From: Angelakisella massiliensis | GTDB lineage: Bacteria > Bacillota > Clostridia > Oscillospirales > Ruminococcaceae | NCBI RefSeq assembly: GCF_900104675.1 | Contig: NZ_LT629945.1 | Span: forward strand, 253,001 to 317,000 | DNA length: 64,000 nucleotides | Direction of reading: 5' to 3' | Part shown: positions 28,364-37,059 of the stretch, one piece after another | How the letters are laid out: each line of letters starts with the position of its first letter | Position numbering within the stretch: position 1 is the first letter of the stretch | Position numbers and translations under genes: made by a program | The notes under the pieces: model-generated | The model's database searches: none | What the model was told of the DNA's origin: nothing | The model's input: only the letters and a program-made list of their open reading frames with translations

Positions 28364-29449
28364 ATGAAGCTGCTGATTTTGACCGGAAAATTCGGAATGG
28401 GACATTTTTCTGCTTCCCGTTCCCTCTCCCGCCAGATCCAGGATGACTTCACTCAGGCTCAGGTGGAAGTAACCGACTTTTTTGAATACGCCGTACCGGA
28501 TTACTCCCACAGCATCTATGAGGCTTTTTCATTGTTGGTGAGCAAGGGCAGCAGCGTCTACAATGTCTACTACCGTATGACCGAAAAAGGCGGCGGTGAA
28601 CTGCCTTTGCTGCTGGAATGGTATCTGTTGGAAAAAATGGAAGCCCTTCTCGCTCAGCGCCGTCCCGACGCGGTCATTGCCACCCTTCCCCTTTGTGCCC
28701 AGCTGGTGTCTCTGTATAAGGAGCGTTCCGGCAGCAACTTGCCCCTGATCACCTGCATCACCGACATCAGCACCCACCGGGAGTGGATCAGCCCGGGAAC
28801 CGACTGCTATCTGGTGGGTCTGGAGCTGGTACGGGAGGGGTTGGTGGCACAAGGGGTGCCGCGGGAAAAGATACTGGTCAGCGGTATTCCGGTACGGCCG
28901 GAATTTCGCCGCATCCACCGGGAACAATCCAGAAAGGATCGGAAGGAACTGCTGATCATGGGCGGCGGGTTGGGATTGCTGCCCCGCTCCGAAAGCTTCT
29001 ACCGGCAGCTGGACGCCCTACCCCGGGTACACACCACAGTCATTACCGGCTCCAACCAGAAGGCCTATGACCGCCTTCACGGCCGATATGGGAATATTGA
29101 TGTTATAGGCTACACCGACCAGGTCCATCAGTACATGGCCCAGGCGGATCTGATTCTCTCCAAGCCCGGCGGGATCACCCTGTTTGAAACCATCTGTTCC
29201 GAACTGCCGCTACTGGCCTTCTCTCCCTTTCTCCAGCAGGAGATCAACAACAGCCGCCTGCTGGACCGTTATCAGATCGGCCGGGTACTGGACCGCAATC
29301 AGCGGGAATGTCTGGAGCAGATCCGCCAGATGCTTTCCGACCCCGGAGCGCTGGAGCGGATGCGGGAAAACATCCGCCGTCTGAAAGCCCAATTTGATTG
29401 CCGCCTGGTAGGTCTGGCGCTGCGCCAGCTGGTACCTGCCGCCTGCTGA
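28364..29449 (+). CDS. MGDG-synthase/MurG-like glycosyltransferase
   Basis: GT-B fold glycosyltransferase of 361 residues. The N-terminus LLILTGKFGMGHFSASRSL matches the monogalactosyl/diglucosyl-diacylglycerol synthase family. The C-terminal domain has the nucleotide-sugar motif DLILSKPGGITLFETICSELPLLAF. It probably transfers a hexose to diacylglycerol at the inner face of the membrane. The ATG at 28364 follows AAAAGGAAGTG. The next gene, 15 bp on, encodes a flippase-like membrane protein, so glycolipid synthesis and translocation may be coupled. Confidence 0.87.
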   Translation: MKLLILTGKFGMGHFSASRSLSRQIQDDFTQAQVEVTDFFEYAVPDYSHSIYEAFSLLVSKGSSVYNVYYRMTEKGGGELPLLLEWYLLEKMEALLAQRRPDAVIATLPLCAQLVSLYKERSGSNLPLITCITDISTHREWISPGTDCYLVGLELVREGLVAQGVPREKILVSGIPVRPEFRRIHREQSRKDRKELLIMGGGLGLLPRSESFYRQLDALPRVHTTVITGSNQKAYDRLHGRYGNIDVIGYTDQVHQYMAQADLILSKPGGITLFETICSELPLLAFSPFLQQEINNSRLLDRYQIGRVLDRNQRECLEQIRQMLSDPGALERMRENIRRLKAQFDCRLVGLALRQLVPAAC

Positions 29450-29464
29450 AAAGGAGTGAGGTTA

Positions 29465-30505
29465 ATGACTGCGCGTCTAAAAAAACTGTGGGGAGCTTTG
29501 CTGCTCCTGGTGCTGATGGGCGGCACAGGGCTTCTTCTGGCCCGGGACCTGAGTCCCGCCGCTGTGGCAGCGGCTTTTCATCAGGCGGACCTGCGGTTTC
29601 TGCTGATGGCTGCCGGACTGATGACTGCCTTTATGGTGTTGGAAACCTTCAAGCTTCGGGGGCTTTTTCTGGGCCTCACCGGCAGAAAACTGGGTCTGCG
29701 CCGCAGCCTGGGCTACGCCTTTGTGGGATTTTATTTCAGTGCCGTCACCCCCTCCTCCACCGGAGGGCAACCGGCTCAAATCTACTATATGTCCCGTGAT
29801 GGAGAGGATGGAGCAGCGGCAGCTCTGACCTTGCTGCTGATGGCTTTGGCACACCAAACCTCCATGGTCACCCTGGGCGGGATCTTTTTCGCCACCCAGC
29901 GGCACTTCCTGCTGGGACAGATGACCGGCCTGGGGCTGCTGTTCCTGGTGGGATGGGGCGCCAACCTGGCCATGCTGGCGGGAATCCTGGCACTGATCCT
30001 CAAGCCGGAACCGGCTCTTCACGCCGTCAGCCGGGTCATCACCCTGCTGGGTAAGAAAAAGATCCTTCGGGACCCGGAGGGGCTCAACCATCGTCTGGAA
30101 GAAGCCGCGGCGGCCTATGGACGGGGCAGACAAGCCGCCGCAGAACATCCGGGCCGAATGGTGTGGCTGATGGCAATGACCATCGCCCAGGCTCTGCTGA
30201 TGTATCTCATCCCCGCCGCCATCTACTGGGCCTTCCACCTGAGGGGTTTCTCTCTGATCCAGCTGTTGGCCGTTCAGTCCGCTCTTACCATTTCCGTCTC
30301 CACACTTCCGCTGCCGGGTTCAGCGGGAGCCTCGGAGGGCAGCTTTCTGGTGCTGTTCCGTCAGGTATTTGGTCTGTCCCTGGTAGCACCGGCGATGGTT
30401 CTCAGCCGGGCAGTCAGCTTCTATCTGCCTCTGGGGATCAGCGCGCTGGGTACCGCCGCTGTTCATCTTCTCCCCAGCCGCAGAAAAAAGCAGGCTTTCG
30501 GATGA
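29465..30505 (+). CDS. LPG-synthase-TM/UPF0104 family flippase-like protein
   Basis: Membrane protein of 346 residues with about eight hydrophobic segments. Family motifs include GFYFSAVTPSSTGGQPAQIYYM and TLPLPGSAGASEGSF. This is the transmembrane part of MprF-like proteins without the lysyltransferase domain, and lipid or isoprenoid-linked substrate translocation is inferred. The ATG at 29465 follows AAAAGGAGTGAGG, and it forms an operon with the preceding glycosyltransferase. Confidence 0.87.
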   Translation: MTARLKKLWGALLLLVLMGGTGLLLARDLSPAAVAAAFHQADLRFLLMAAGLMTAFMVLETFKLRGLFLGLTGRKLGLRRSLGYAFVGFYFSAVTPSSTGGQPAQIYYMSRDGEDGAAAALTLLLMALAHQTSMVTLGGIFFATQRHFLLGQMTGLGLLFLVGWGANLAMLAGILALILKPEPALHAVSRVITLLGKKKILRDPEGLNHRLEEAAAAYGRGRQAAAEHPGRMVWLMAMTIAQALLMYLIPAAIYWAFHLRGFSLIQLLAVQSALTISVSTLPLPGSAGASEGSFLVLFRQVFGLSLVAPAMVLSRAVSFYLPLGISALGTAAVHLLPSRRKKQAFG

Positions 30506-30968
30506 TCTTGAGGCTGCCGGCCCAAAAGATCGCCGTCAAAAACATCTTTGGAGGACTTTATGAGCAAAACGGCCCCATACTGGCTCATTTTCATCTGTCC
30601 ATACCGGGCTCCCCTGAAGGCCGCTTTTGTATGACGAAAAGAGGATTTCAAAGGCTGTTTGCGTATCTGGCAGACAGCTTTTTTCCTTCCTGTTCCTGCC
30701 CGCCGCCTTGTTCTTTCATCACATACCTTTGGGGGACCGGTCAAAAAGCCCCAAAAATTTTCCACCGGTTTTCCCGCCCTTTCCCCCGATTTTCCTCCGA
30801 AAATTCCGTCGTTTCAACAGGATTTCCCCAAAAGTTGTGTAAAATCGAAAACCTCGACGGCCTTCGACAAATTCTCGCCGGAGGATAGGGTATAGTAAAG
30901 ATGCCGGAGAAAATGTCCCACTTTCGGGACACCCGGTGAAATCTGACAAAAAGGACCGGAAACTGCTT
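30506..30968 (+). promoter_or_regulatory. intergenic region with Spo0A-like box and promoter
   Basis: No supported gene lies here. TTCGACA at 30863-30869 is the exact reverse complement of the 0A box TGTCGAA. The -10-like TATAGT follows at 30891-30896, so the box would lie near -37, as at Spo0A-activated sigma-A promoters. A small hairpin (TGTCCC/GGGACA, 30914-30931) is in the leader. Confidence 0.5.
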
Positions 30969-31181
30969 ATGATGAAATCTGTACGGCTTTGGATGATCGC
31001 ATGCCTCATTGAATCTGAATGGCGCAGGATCGCCTCTTGGAGGAAGAAGGCCGCCCGCCTGATCGACGGGGGAGCTCCTTGGACTTCCCCAGAGCTGGTG
31101 GAGCTGTCAGACCGGATCGCCCGAAGCGGTTTCCGCAGCTGGCGCCTTCAGCAGCGGTATCGCGTTCTGGCGGGTATTTGA
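30969..31181 (+). CDS. possible Spo0E-like small protein
   Basis: Small basic protein of 70 residues from the ATG at 30969. A GTG at 30936 would add 11 residues but has no ribosome binding site; AAAGGA stands about 13 nt before 30969. The C-terminal part SPELVELSDRIARSGF resembles the SxELxxLSxxLDxLI helix of Spo0E-type aspartyl-phosphatases, and the N-terminus is a helix, giving a helical hairpin. The fit is incomplete because the usual LD is RI here. The Spo0A-like box upstream supports a sporulation role. It could also be an unrelated hypothetical. Confidence 0.5.
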   Translation: MMKSVRLWMIACLIESEWRRIASWRKKAARLIDGGAPWTSPELVELSDRIARSGFRSWRLQQRYRVLAGI

Positions 31182-31230
31182 GGAAAGGAAATGACAGCGG
31201 CCATACTTCTTACATAAAGCGATTTATGCC

Positions 31231-31962
31231 AGTCAGGACCCCCGGCTAAGCCGGGGGCTTGGGATAGCCCTAGAAGGGCATGATACGGACAACGCCCCTA
31301 AAGGGGCCACGAATGGGTCGGCCAACTGCATTGCTGACTCATGGCGGGCCCCTGAAGGGGCGTTCCTTTACGCCTTGGTATTCTTGCTACCCGTAAACGG
31401 GTCTATGAACTCCTTTAAACTCATTTGATCCGCTATCTGGTCTGTCTCTAACTGTTGTTTGATGTATTCCTGTATTTGCTTTTTATTTCGCCCCACTGTA
31501 TCTACATAATATCCTCTTGCCCAGAAATGTCTGTCCCCATACTTATACTTCAGATTCGCATGTCTGCCAAAGATCATTAAACTGCTTTTTCCTTTGAGAT
31601 ATCCCATAATTTGTGATACACTATACTTCGGTGGAATACTCAGAAGCATATGGATATGATCTGGGCACGCTTGTGCTTCTATAATTTCCACTCCCTTTTG
31701 CTCACACAGCTTTCGCAGTATTTGTCCGATATCTTTCCTGATCTGACCATATATTGCCATTCGCCGGTACTTTGGCGCAAATACCACATGATATTGGCAT
31801 CTCCATCTTGTGTGCTGCAAACTTTCTATATCTTTTTCTTTCATAGAAAAGACCTCCTGGTTCTTTATTGTTGCAGTTGGCCGACCGCAACTCTATTCTA
31901 CCAGAAGGTTTTTTCACTATATAATTTCTTTTACTCTCCCCGGCTTAGCCGGGGGTTCTCTT
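31231..31962 (-). mobile_element. IS200-type insertion sequence (tnpA only)
   Basis: An element of about 0.73 kb carrying one Y1 transposase gene. The ends bear palindromes typical of IS200/IS605 elements, namely CCCCCGGCTAAGCCGGGGG at 31239-31257 and CCCCGGCTTAGCCGGGGG at 31938-31955. There are further hairpins (AACGCCCCT...AGGGGCGTT, about 31291-31364) on the 3' side of tnpA. No tnpB or recognisable omega RNA is present. Exact cleavage sites are not determined. Confidence 0.88.
31368..31844 (-). CDS. tnpA: IS200-family Y1 transposase TnpA
   Basis: Single-strand DNA transposase of 158 residues. The HUH motif is H63-I64-H65 (PDHIHMLL). The helix residues Y127 and Q131 (QEYIKQQ) match the catalytic tyrosine and the metal-ligand glutamine of IS608 TnpA. 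The frame is intact, so the element may be active. The ATG at 31844 follows AGGAGGTC. The frame ends just before the GC-rich subterminal hairpins. Confidence 0.95.
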   Translation of the reverse strand: MKEKDIESLQHTRWRCQYHVVFAPKYRRMAIYGQIRKDIGQILRKLCEQKGVEIIEAQACPDHIHMLLSIPPKYSVSQIMGYLKGKSSLMIFGRHANLKYKYGDRHFWARGYYVDTVGRNKKQIQEYIKQQLETDQIADQMSLKEFIDPFTGSKNTKA

Positions 31963-31979
31963 TTCGCTAAAGCATACTA

Positions 31980-32027
31980 AAAGAACTCCTCCCAACGCAT
32001 ACATAGCTGCATTGGGAGGAGTTCTTT
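31980..32027. terminator. terminator of the CmpB-type gene
   Basis: AAAGAACTCCTCCCAA (31980-31995) pairs with TTGGGAGGAGTTCTTT (32012-32027), a perfect 16-bp stem just beyond the minus-strand gene ending at 32054. Confidence 0.85.
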
Positions 32028-32053
32028 CTGATACAAAAAGGAAGTTTCCGTTT

Positions 32054-32992
32054 TCAGTCGTTTTTCTGGTCGGAGCGGGAGGAAATCTCCGACAGCTTTT
32101 CCTTCAGGCGCTCCAGTGCGTCTCCATATTCAGAGGAACGCAGCGCGGGGAATGCCTTGAGCAGACGGCGGTCCTGGAACCGGGACATAGCGGTGGAACG
32201 GGCTTTGATCTGTTCGATCCGCTGCCGCAATTCCGCCTTCAGCTGATCCTGTTTGAGCAGATCGGAAGCGGTTTCCACCGAGCTTTGCCAACGGCTGCGC
32301 AGCTCTTCCAGACGCTGGGGATCGCCATGGGTCTCCAAGGCTTCCCGCAGGCGCGCTTTCATTTCTTCGGGAGTCAAAGTCTCCAGACCGGTCTGGAGCT
32401 TATCCCGCAGCTGCTCTCCATGAGCTACCAACTGCCCTTTGTAATCATCCAGGGCCTGCTGCAGCTGCCGCAGACGGCTGCTCATTGCCAAAGTATGCTT
32501 CACAGTGACGATGGTATCCGCCATCATCAGCGCTGCCGCCGCTCCGGTGAAGAACATCACTGTCAGGTCAGAAAAACTGTCTACAAAGCCGGATATTCTG
32601 GGATGGAGCCAATACATCAGCACCATGGACAGGACGCCGAATACCAGCGCCCCATACAAGCAAACCCGTCCATTGATGTTAAAGGGAAAATCGTGATAAT
32701 CCCACCAGCTGGCATGAAACAGCTTTTCCAGCAGCCAGCTGGTGAAATACTCCAGTACGCCGGTGACAACAATGCTGGAGAAAAACAGCGCCACAGGGGT
32801 ATCGGTGACCCCTTGGAGCAGCAGCACCACGGATACCGCTCCCACGCCATAGATGGGGCAATAGGGACCGTTTAAAAAGCCCCGGTTGACCAAACTGCGG
32901 GACATGACAGAGCACAGGATGGATTCGTACACCCATCCCAATACGCTGTAGAGAACAAACCAGAGAAAAATTTTCGCTATTTGCAGCTCCAT
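32054..32992 (-). CDS. putative ABC-transporter type IV (CmpB, PF06541-like) membrane protein
   Basis: Protein of 312 residues. The first ~165 residues hold about five membrane segments with the motif VLYSVLGWVYESI and NRGFLNGPYCPIYGVGA characteristic of the CmpB family. The rest is a long, charged, cytoplasmic coiled coil (LRQLQQALDDYKGQLVAHGEQ onward). No ATPase partner is adjacent, and function is unknown for the family. The ATG at 32992 follows AGGAGG. Confidence 0.8.
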   Translation of the reverse strand: MELQIAKIFLWFVLYSVLGWVYESILCSVMSRSLVNRGFLNGPYCPIYGVGAVSVVLLLQGVTDTPVALFFSSIVVTGVLEYFTSWLLEKLFHASWWDYHDFPFNINGRVCLYGALVFGVLSMVLMYWLHPRISGFVDSFSDLTVMFFTGAAAALMMADTIVTVKHTLAMSSRLRQLQQALDDYKGQLVAHGEQLRDKLQTGLETLTPEEMKARLREALETHGDPQRLEELRSRWQSSVETASDLLKQDQLKAELRQRIEQIKARSTAMSRFQDRRLLKAFPALRSSEYGDALERLKEKLSEISSRSDQKND

Positions 32993-33179
32993 AAAAACCT
33001 CCTGAAGGTTACCGAAAGCAAAGCACACGGCAGAAACTTTTCATTCCCGCAGCGCAGAACCTGTCTTTCATTTTTGTCTATGATCATTTTCTTTTTTATT
33101 TCTCAAAAATGCCGGCTGAAAGGCCGAAAGGGTGTAATACTTCCCCCGCCGGAAATACCGGAAGCTGAGATTCACCCTC

Positions 33180-33482
33180 TTATTCCAGATCCTGAGCCTT
33201 CATCCGTTCCATCTCCCGGTGTTTTTGGATCCCGCTCCTGCAGCCCGCATAGATGGCCAACAACAGCAGTGTGGAAATATTGCCCAACAGCAGCACCAAA
33301 ACGATCATCCCTATGGTACTGCTCAGGGACGCCCCGGGCAAAGCCGCCGCATTGAATACCATCACCAGCGACCAGAGGAAGGAAAGGCCGGGAAGTATCA
33401 GGCCAAGCCATCTGTTTTGCTGTCTGGAAAGAAAAATTTGCAGCACCAACGACAGTGCAAAAACAATCAGTAAAAAAATCAT
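33180..33482 (-). CDS. small membrane protein, co-transcribed with DUF2089 gene
   Basis: Hypothetical protein of 100 residues with three hydrophobic segments (IFLLIVFALSLVLQIFL, LILPGLSFLWSLVMVF, IGMIVLVLLLGNISTLLLLAIY) and a charged C-terminal tail. It begins 6 bp after the DUF2089 regulator stops, behind AAGAGGTGAG, so the two form a small operon in which the regulator may control or sense the membrane protein. Confidence 0.75.
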   Translation of the reverse strand: MIFLLIVFALSLVLQIFLSRQQNRWLGLILPGLSFLWSLVMVFNAAALPGASLSSTIGMIVLVLLLGNISTLLLLAIYAGCRSGIQKHREMERMKAQDLE

Positions 33483-33488
33483 GGCGGC

Positions 33489-33782
33489 TCACCTCTTCTC
33501 TTTCTTATAGGCGTCAATGAGCAGCTTCGCAGTGTCAAAATCCAGCTTTTCTTCCACTGCCAGCCGCTTGACCAGAGAAATATAGGGATCATGTCCCGCC
33601 TGGTCCCCCAGACGTATCTTCTGGATGAGCCGGTCCAGCCGCAGACGCACTGTAGGATAGGTGACGCCGTACTGGGCAGCCATTTCCTTCAGGGAGCCGG
33701 ATGCCAAAAGAAACTTTTTGATAAAAACCAGATCCTCATCCTCCAGCTCTGCCAGCCATTCCGGCAGCAGTTTCCTTGCCAT
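33489..33782 (-). CDS. DUF2089 family regulator-like protein
   Basis: Protein of 97 residues with the DUF2089 pattern: LPEWLAELEDEDLVFIKKFLLASGSLKEMAAQYGVTYPTVRLRLDRLI, read as an acidic helix, an SGSLKE turn and a sigma-like HTH. The ATG at 33782 follows AAAGGAGAG. It precedes a membrane protein in the same unit. The function is inferred from the HTH only. Confidence 0.83.
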   Translation of the reverse strand: MARKLLPEWLAELEDEDLVFIKKFLLASGSLKEMAAQYGVTYPTVRLRLDRLIQKIRLGDQAGHDPYISLVKRLAVEEKLDFDTAKLLIDAYKKEKR

Positions 33783-34196
33783 CTCCCGTTCTCTCCTTTT
33801 GTTGTGCGCGTCCGGGGGTTTGTTCCGCCAAAGGCCGCCATCCTCGCTTGTTAAATTAATATCATCTCACAAATCAAATTATACACTTTAATTTTATTAA
33901 AGTCAACATTTAATTTTTTTAAAATCAAAAATGATTCTGCCCATTCTCGTTTAACTACATCGTACTGATATTTTTTCCTTAAGCAGGGAGCCATCCGGGT
34001 ACCAGCTATTAAAATTTATTAAAATATTACAATTTTGTATTTTCATATTGTACTTTTCAGGTCAAAATGCTACAATAGGCCCTGTTGGATTTCCATCCAA
34101 TTGTGCAAACCTTGTTTCACCCTGAGTTCCCGCCAGAGATGGAGAGGAAGAGCCGGAGCTCAGCACCACCAACGATCTGCAAAGGAGCCATCTGAT
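33783..34196. other. AT-rich divergent intergenic region
   Basis: These 414 bp contain a strongly AT-rich block (33850-34060, TTAAAxT repeats) between the DUF2089 unit and a divergent lipoprotein gene. It is probably promoter DNA for both. I see no gene or structured RNA in it. Confidence 0.45.
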
Positions 34197-35342
34197 ATGA
34201 AGCATCTTTCTCCCCTTCTGGCCTGTCTGCTGGCTGCCGGTTTGGCCTTGTCCGCCTGCGGCACCTCTCCTTCCTCATCACCGTCTCAGAGTGAAGCTTC
34301 CTCTTCCGCGCCCTCCAGTTCCTCCAGTCAACAGTCCCAAGCTTCCGCCCCCTTCGCCATTACCCAGCAAAAGGTCGTGGAGCAGCTTCCCTCCAATACG
34401 GATGAGTACGGGGAGTTTCTTTCCAAGGGCTCTCCCGCCTTTGTTATTCCAGCTCTGAAAGAGGGATATGTTCCCCAGGGGATGTGCCTGCTGCCATCGG
34501 AACAAAAACTGGTCATTTCCTACTACGCCGGGGAAAAGGGAGAAAACTCCATTCTCTGTCTGGTGGATATCGCCTCCGGTCAACTGGAAAAGTCGGTACG
34601 CCTGCTCAATGAGGACGGCTCCGTTTATACCGGTCATGCCGGAGGACTGGCCGCCACTGAAAAAAATCTGTGGGCTGCCACCAGCGGCAACTGCCAGCGG
34701 CTGCCCATTGAAGAGCTGATGGCGGCGGCGGATGGAGACACGGTCCAATTTGTAGATCATTTTGTTACCGGTACCCGTGCCTCCTTTGCCAACGCTGTGG
34801 ATGGCGTACTGTGGGTGGGCGACTTTTATTACGGCGGCGGCGGTTATGATACGGATAAAAGCCATCATATGACCACCCCTGACGGCTCCAAAAACCGCGC
34901 GTGGGCCGTAGGTTTTCAGCTGGACCCTTCCACCGAAAATGAACTGAAGGCGGAATCCTTTGCCAATCAGTCCACCACCGTCATCCCAGACTATGTACTG
35001 TCCATTCCCCATAAAATTCAGGGAATGACCCGTTTGTCCGACGGCACCATCGTCCTCAGTGAATCCTATGGCCGCAAGAATGCCTCCCATCTGCTGCTGC
35101 ATCAGGATGTTCTGGCACAGCAGCCCCACACCACAGTAACCATCCGTGATACCGAAGTACCTCTGTGGTACCTGGATTCCAACACACTTACCCGCTCCAT
35201 CACCATGCCGCCCATGAGTGAAGCCGTGGAATCCGCCGGAGATGGTGTCTATCTGCTTTTTGAATCAGGGGCCGCATCCTATGTCTCGGACGCGGTAGAT
35301 CCGGTAGACCATGTCTATCATTTGTCCGGCCTGGTGGAATAA
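34197..35342 (+). CDS. hypothetical lipoprotein
   Basis: Exported lipoprotein of 381 residues with signal MKHLSPLLACLLAAGLALSA and lipobox LSAC. A Ser/Gln/Ala-rich linker (about residues 24-51) follows, and then a globular domain with repeated hydrophobic-Asp/Gly strands (LVISYYAGEKGENSILCLVDIASG, GHAGGLAATEKNLWAA, WVGDFYYGGG) that suggests a beta-propeller. No enzymatic motif was recognised. The ATG at 34197 follows AAAGGAGCC; the earlier in-frame start at 34035 would bury the signal peptide. Confidence 0.8.
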   Translation: MKHLSPLLACLLAAGLALSACGTSPSSSPSQSEASSSAPSSSSSQQSQASAPFAITQQKVVEQLPSNTDEYGEFLSKGSPAFVIPALKEGYVPQGMCLLPSEQKLVISYYAGEKGENSILCLVDIASGQLEKSVRLLNEDGSVYTGHAGGLAATEKNLWAATSGNCQRLPIEELMAAADGDTVQFVDHFVTGTRASFANAVDGVLWVGDFYYGGGGYDTDKSHHMTTPDGSKNRAWAVGFQLDPSTENELKAESFANQSTTVIPDYVLSIPHKIQGMTRLSDGTIVLSESYGRKNASHLLLHQDVLAQQPHTTVTIRDTEVPLWYLDSNTLTRSITMPPMSEAVESAGDGVYLLFESGAASYVSDAVDPVDHVYHLSGLVE

Positions 35343-36012
35343 CCACAGCGCTGATACAACAAGGGGGCTCTCCCCTATACCTGGCAAACTGCTGAAAAAC
35401 AACAAGCCTTTTCTCCGGTCACGGTTTGGCTGAACCAGGATCCTCTTTTCTCCCTGGTTACGGATGTTCGCCGTCCGGCTTCTCGGCGAAAAGAGATAAG
35501 TGGCTGAAAAGGCGGACCTTTTTTCCGCAAACATTCAGACCATCTTTCCAATGAATTTTTTGACAGCCTATGGGGCGTTCCATTTTACAGGGCGCCTCAT
35601 AGGCTGTCTGAATTTATTTCTATAAAAACCATAGCAGGCTTGCTGCCTGATGTTGGTTTGATCTCATCTTCCAGATGAAAAATCCCAGGGGAGTCTCTGC
35701 CGGTTTTACCAATAATCAGCGCTGTGTGAAAACCGCTGATTTTTAGCCGGGCACAAGACTGAACATACCGCCGGCAGAGAAAATACCGGGATGCATTCGG
35801 TCCTCAAAGGCTTTTTCCCGTTCCGTCAGCTGCAAAAATGCAGGAAAGGGGGCACAGCCGAAAATCAAAAAGTCCCCTTGAGGCGCAGTTGAGGTTTCCT
35901 GAGCCAGCCGGGGGCGTGGAGCAAAATCCGCCCCTTTTCCCGTTTCCAACAAAAAAGCACCTCCCGTTCAACAGGAGGTGCAAGATCCCAAAGGGAAACA
36001 GGAACCAATGAA
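35343..36012. other. intergenic region with two hairpins
   Basis: No credible gene is seen in 670 bp. A long hairpin GACAGCCTATG...CATAGGCTGTC (35562-35608) follows the lipoprotein gene at some distance. The terminator of the convergent abrB-like gene is at 35949-35982. The intervening sequence has only short, poorly supported frames. Confidence 0.5.
35949..35982 (-). terminator. terminator of the AbrB-family gene
   Basis: On the minus strand GCACCTCC and GGAGGTGC pair and are followed by TTTTTTG, 31 bp after the stop of the AbrB-type gene. Confidence 0.88.
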
Positions 36013-36270
36013 TCAGCGGTTGTCGCTGCCCAAAGCTCCCAGCTTTTTCGCACATTCAGCACAAACATTTTTATCCGCGAAGTCAACCAGGTTTTCCCGA
36101 CTGCCGCAGAAGATACAGTTGGGAGAGTACTTCTTCAGAACGATTTGTTCCCCTTCCACGAAGATTTCCAAATCGCTCTTCAGGTCGATGTCCAGCGTAC
36201 GGCGGAGTTCTACCGGCAGGACAATGCGGCCCAGGCTGTCAACTTTACGGACAATCCCGGTAGCTTTCAA
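36013..36270 (-). CDS. AbrB/SpoVT family regulator with C-terminal CxxC...CxxC
   Basis: Transition-state regulator of 85 residues. The swapped-hairpin DNA-binding domain is MKATGIVRKVDSLGRIVLPVELRRTLDI (residues 1-28), clearly AbrB-like. The C-terminal half has C52, C55, C70 and C73, a probable zinc or metal site in place of the AbrB multimerisation tail. The start is TTG at 36270 behind GGAGGCG. A minus-strand TATAAT lies at 36308-36313. Its neighbours include spmAB, on the opposite strand. Confidence 0.92.
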   Translation of the reverse strand: MKATGIVRKVDSLGRIVLPVELRRTLDIDLKSDLEIFVEGEQIVLKKYSPNCIFCGSRENLVDFADKNVCAECAKKLGALGSDNR

Positions 36271-36483
36271 AATATCGCCTCCAAATCTAAGGTTGCATTT
36301 CTTACTAATTATATCCTATATTGGTGAAAAACACAAGATGGATAGTGTGGAATAGTTTTTAAAATTTTGGAATATATATGAAATATCTGTTCCATTTTTT
36401 AAAATAGTTTGTGAACCTTACATATATTGGAAGATGAAAATACAATTCATCCGCAAAACTGCAACTGGAGGTGGAAAAGAGCT

Positions 36484-37059
36484 GTGTTAGGTTGGATTTT
36501 GGGAGGAATGCTGGCGATTTCCCTGGGGGCCGGATGGTTTGGCGGCCGAATGGATCTGGTTTCCCAAGCGGCCATGACCGGAGGCGGCGAAGCGGTGGAA
36601 CTGGCTCTGAGCCTGGCGGGAATGCTGGCTTTATGGGGCGGGCTGATGAGAATTGCGGAACACAGCGGCCTGACCACGATGGTAAGCCGCTGTCTGGAGC
36701 CGATAACCCGCCTCCTCTTTCCCTCTCTGCGGGAAGGCGAGCGGGCCCGGGAGCTGATCTCCATGAACATGACCGCAAATCTTTTGGGGTTGGGCAATGC
36801 TGCCACTCCTCTGGGGCTGGCGGCTATGAAGGAACTGAGCCGCAGAGCGGGACATCCTGCCAGAGCCACCAGAGAAATGGTAACCTTTGTGGTGCTCAAT
36901 ACCGCTTCCATCCAGCTGCTCCCCGCCACCAACGCGCTGCTCCGGCTTCAGGCCGGCTCGGAGGCTCCTCTGGAAATCCTGCCTGCGGTATGGCTCACTT
37001 CCGCGGCTGGTGTAACAGTGTCTCTGCTGCTGGCCCGTGGAGGGAGGGAAAAGAGATGA
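36484..37059 (+). CDS. spmA: spore maturation protein A
   Basis: Membrane protein of 191 residues. The motifs AMTGGGEAVELALSLAGMLALWGGLMRIAEHSGL and NMTANLLGLGNAATPLGLAAMKEL are typical of SpmA, a nucleoside-recognition/Gate-type family needed for spore core dehydration. The GTG at 36484 has GGAGGTGG in front; the TTG at 36427 has none. The stop overlaps spmB (ATGA). Confidence 0.9.
   Translation: MLGWILGGMLAISLGAGWFGGRMDLVSQAAMTGGGEAVELALSLAGMLALWGGLMRIAEHSGLTTMVSRCLEPITRLLFPSLREGERARELISMNMTANLLGLGNAATPLGLAAMKELSRRAGHPARATREMVTFVVLNTASIQLLPATNALLRLQAGSEAPLEILPAVWLTSAAGVTVSLLLARGGREKR

Noticed and set aside
31239-31364. GC-rich hairpins beside tnpA as a CRISPR-like array or omega RNA
   Set aside because: There are no regular spacers and no tnpB. 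The hairpins fit the subterminal structures of an IS200 element.
34035-34196. N-terminal extension of the lipoprotein gene to 34035
   Set aside because: It would place the lipoprotein signal peptide internally and lies in AT-rich promoter-like DNA.
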